From the NCBI GenBank assembly GCA_036320915.1, contig JAXBDG010000012.1, forward strand, positions 642,501-682,500: a DNA stretch of 40,000 bases. The letters are read 5' to 3'. The position numbers and the translations under genes were made by a program. The notes below the pieces were generated by a model. The model made no database searches. It had not been told where the DNA came from and saw only the letters and a program-made list of their open reading frames with translations. Below, in pieces: positions 39,339-40,000 of this stretch (positions are counted from its first letter, which is position 1; every line of letters begins with the position of its first letter). This stretch comes from Linnemannia elongata. Taxonomy: Eukaryota > Mortierellomycota > Mortierellomycetes > Mortierellales > Mortierellaceae.

Positions 39339-39454
39339 GCTACGGCCATACACAACTAAACCCACCGCATCCCGTCCGATCTGCGCAGTTAAACAGTTGA
39401 TGGCATAGTCAGTACTATGGTGGGGGACCACATGGGAATACTATGTGCTGTAGT
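39339..39454 (+). rRNA. 5S ribosomal RNA, second copy
   Basis: Appears identical to the copy at 333-448 over 116 nt, including the ATAA just upstream and the T run after it. It sits about 370 bp after the end of 28S copy 3 in the same orientation, as expected if 5S lies in the rDNA spacer. Confidence 0.93.
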
Positions 39455-40000
39455 TTTTTATTTTATTTATTTTTTTTTTTTTGGACTTTCTGGATTTTTT
39501 GGATTTTTTTTTCCTTTCTTCTTTCCTCACTTGTTTTGAAGTGAACAACCACTCGCATAGGGAGAGAAAAGATCTCCTTGAAAAGGCCTAAAGTAAAGTC
39601 CGCACACTGTTCTTTGTTACCCGCTTACAACCTTCTCATTCAATGGATTTTTCAATCCCGGTCACGTGAATCCTACATATAGATTTTTTTTTTCTCCGTC
39701 CTTGCATTTTTTTAGAAAAAGGTTAATCAAATCAAAAACGTATAAACCGCTCGATTTTCAGTCTCGCTACCTATGAGAAGGAAACAGAGCATCGGAAGCA
39801 GTAAAGAAACGAAACTTTCTGACCTGCGATCGGCGTTTGTGCGACCTTATCAACTGTAGTCCGTGCCCGAACAGCCTAGTTCTTTGCAGCCTTACGAGGT
39901 GAATAGAACGAAAGTGCTTATTAAGGCGGTCTTATATCCAAAGTTTTTAAGCTATAGATTTTTTTTTGCTGGCGAAGGCTTGTGTTGTACATAGGTCTTT
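39455..40000. other. T-rich flank, no gene seen
   Basis: Several T runs and a CACGTG near 39664. No frame or RNA recognised; possibly rDNA spacer. Confidence 0.45.

Overview
This is a nuclear window from a fungus, most likely an early-diverging one (Mortierellomycota or Mucoromycota). The evidence is short spliceosomal introns of 84-107 bp with GT...AG ends, a secreted GH16 glucanase of the fungal Lam16A kind, an LRR protein, Crypton, Harbinger and Helitron elements, and 5S rRNA next to 28S 3' fragments. The lineage is my inference; no database was searched. Several apparent open frames begin at TTG, which I did not accept as starts.

Layout. 1-4350: tandem repeats, a 5S rRNA gene, a GH16 glucanase, a non-autonomous element with 90-bp terminal inverted repeats, then a 28S rRNA 3' fragment. 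4350-9400: a two-exon LRR gene of 954 residues, a minisatellite and a second 28S fragment. 9400-14600: a coiled-coil protein, a HARBI1-like transposase, an Ala/Gly-repeat membrane protein, and a small gene with a repeat-built promoter and an intron ending at its ATG. 14966-34284: a nest of mobile DNA. A decayed Helitron on the minus strand (A) has received a head-to-tail array of five plus-strand Helitrons: three hairpin-rich non-autonomous copies (El1-El3), one decayed helicase-bearing copy (B) and a fourth hairpin-rich copy (El4). Junctions are seamless CTAG|TC. El4 was then hit by an LTR element, now a solo LTR with a 5-bp duplication, and by a 4.3-kb tyrosine-recombinase (Crypton-like) element whose five-exon gene reconstructs to 1025 residues. 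34285-40000: a DUF7587-like protein with CCHC knuckles, an LRR pseudogene split by a TA-flanked MITE, a possible membrane protein, short and long 28S fragments, and a second 5S gene.

The most interesting signals are these. (1) The Helitron array behaves as one insertion, with A on its left and T on its right. (2) Each non-autonomous Helitron carries a dense array of mini-hairpins whose stems vary (GGGC/GCCC or GCGC/GCGC) while the loop stays G-N-A, the class of very stable DNA mini-hairpins. (3) The tyrosine-recombinase element has 18-bp inverted ends and repeated palindromic copies of GGAAAATCAAGTGC beside its ends, which look like recombinase sites. (4) 28S fragments at six or seven places all begin at the same rRNA position, and three short ones also end at the same base.

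Apart from the glucanase, the LRR protein, the DUF7587-like protein and a few small unknown genes, the window is mobile and repeat DNA. I see no metabolic operon-like grouping.
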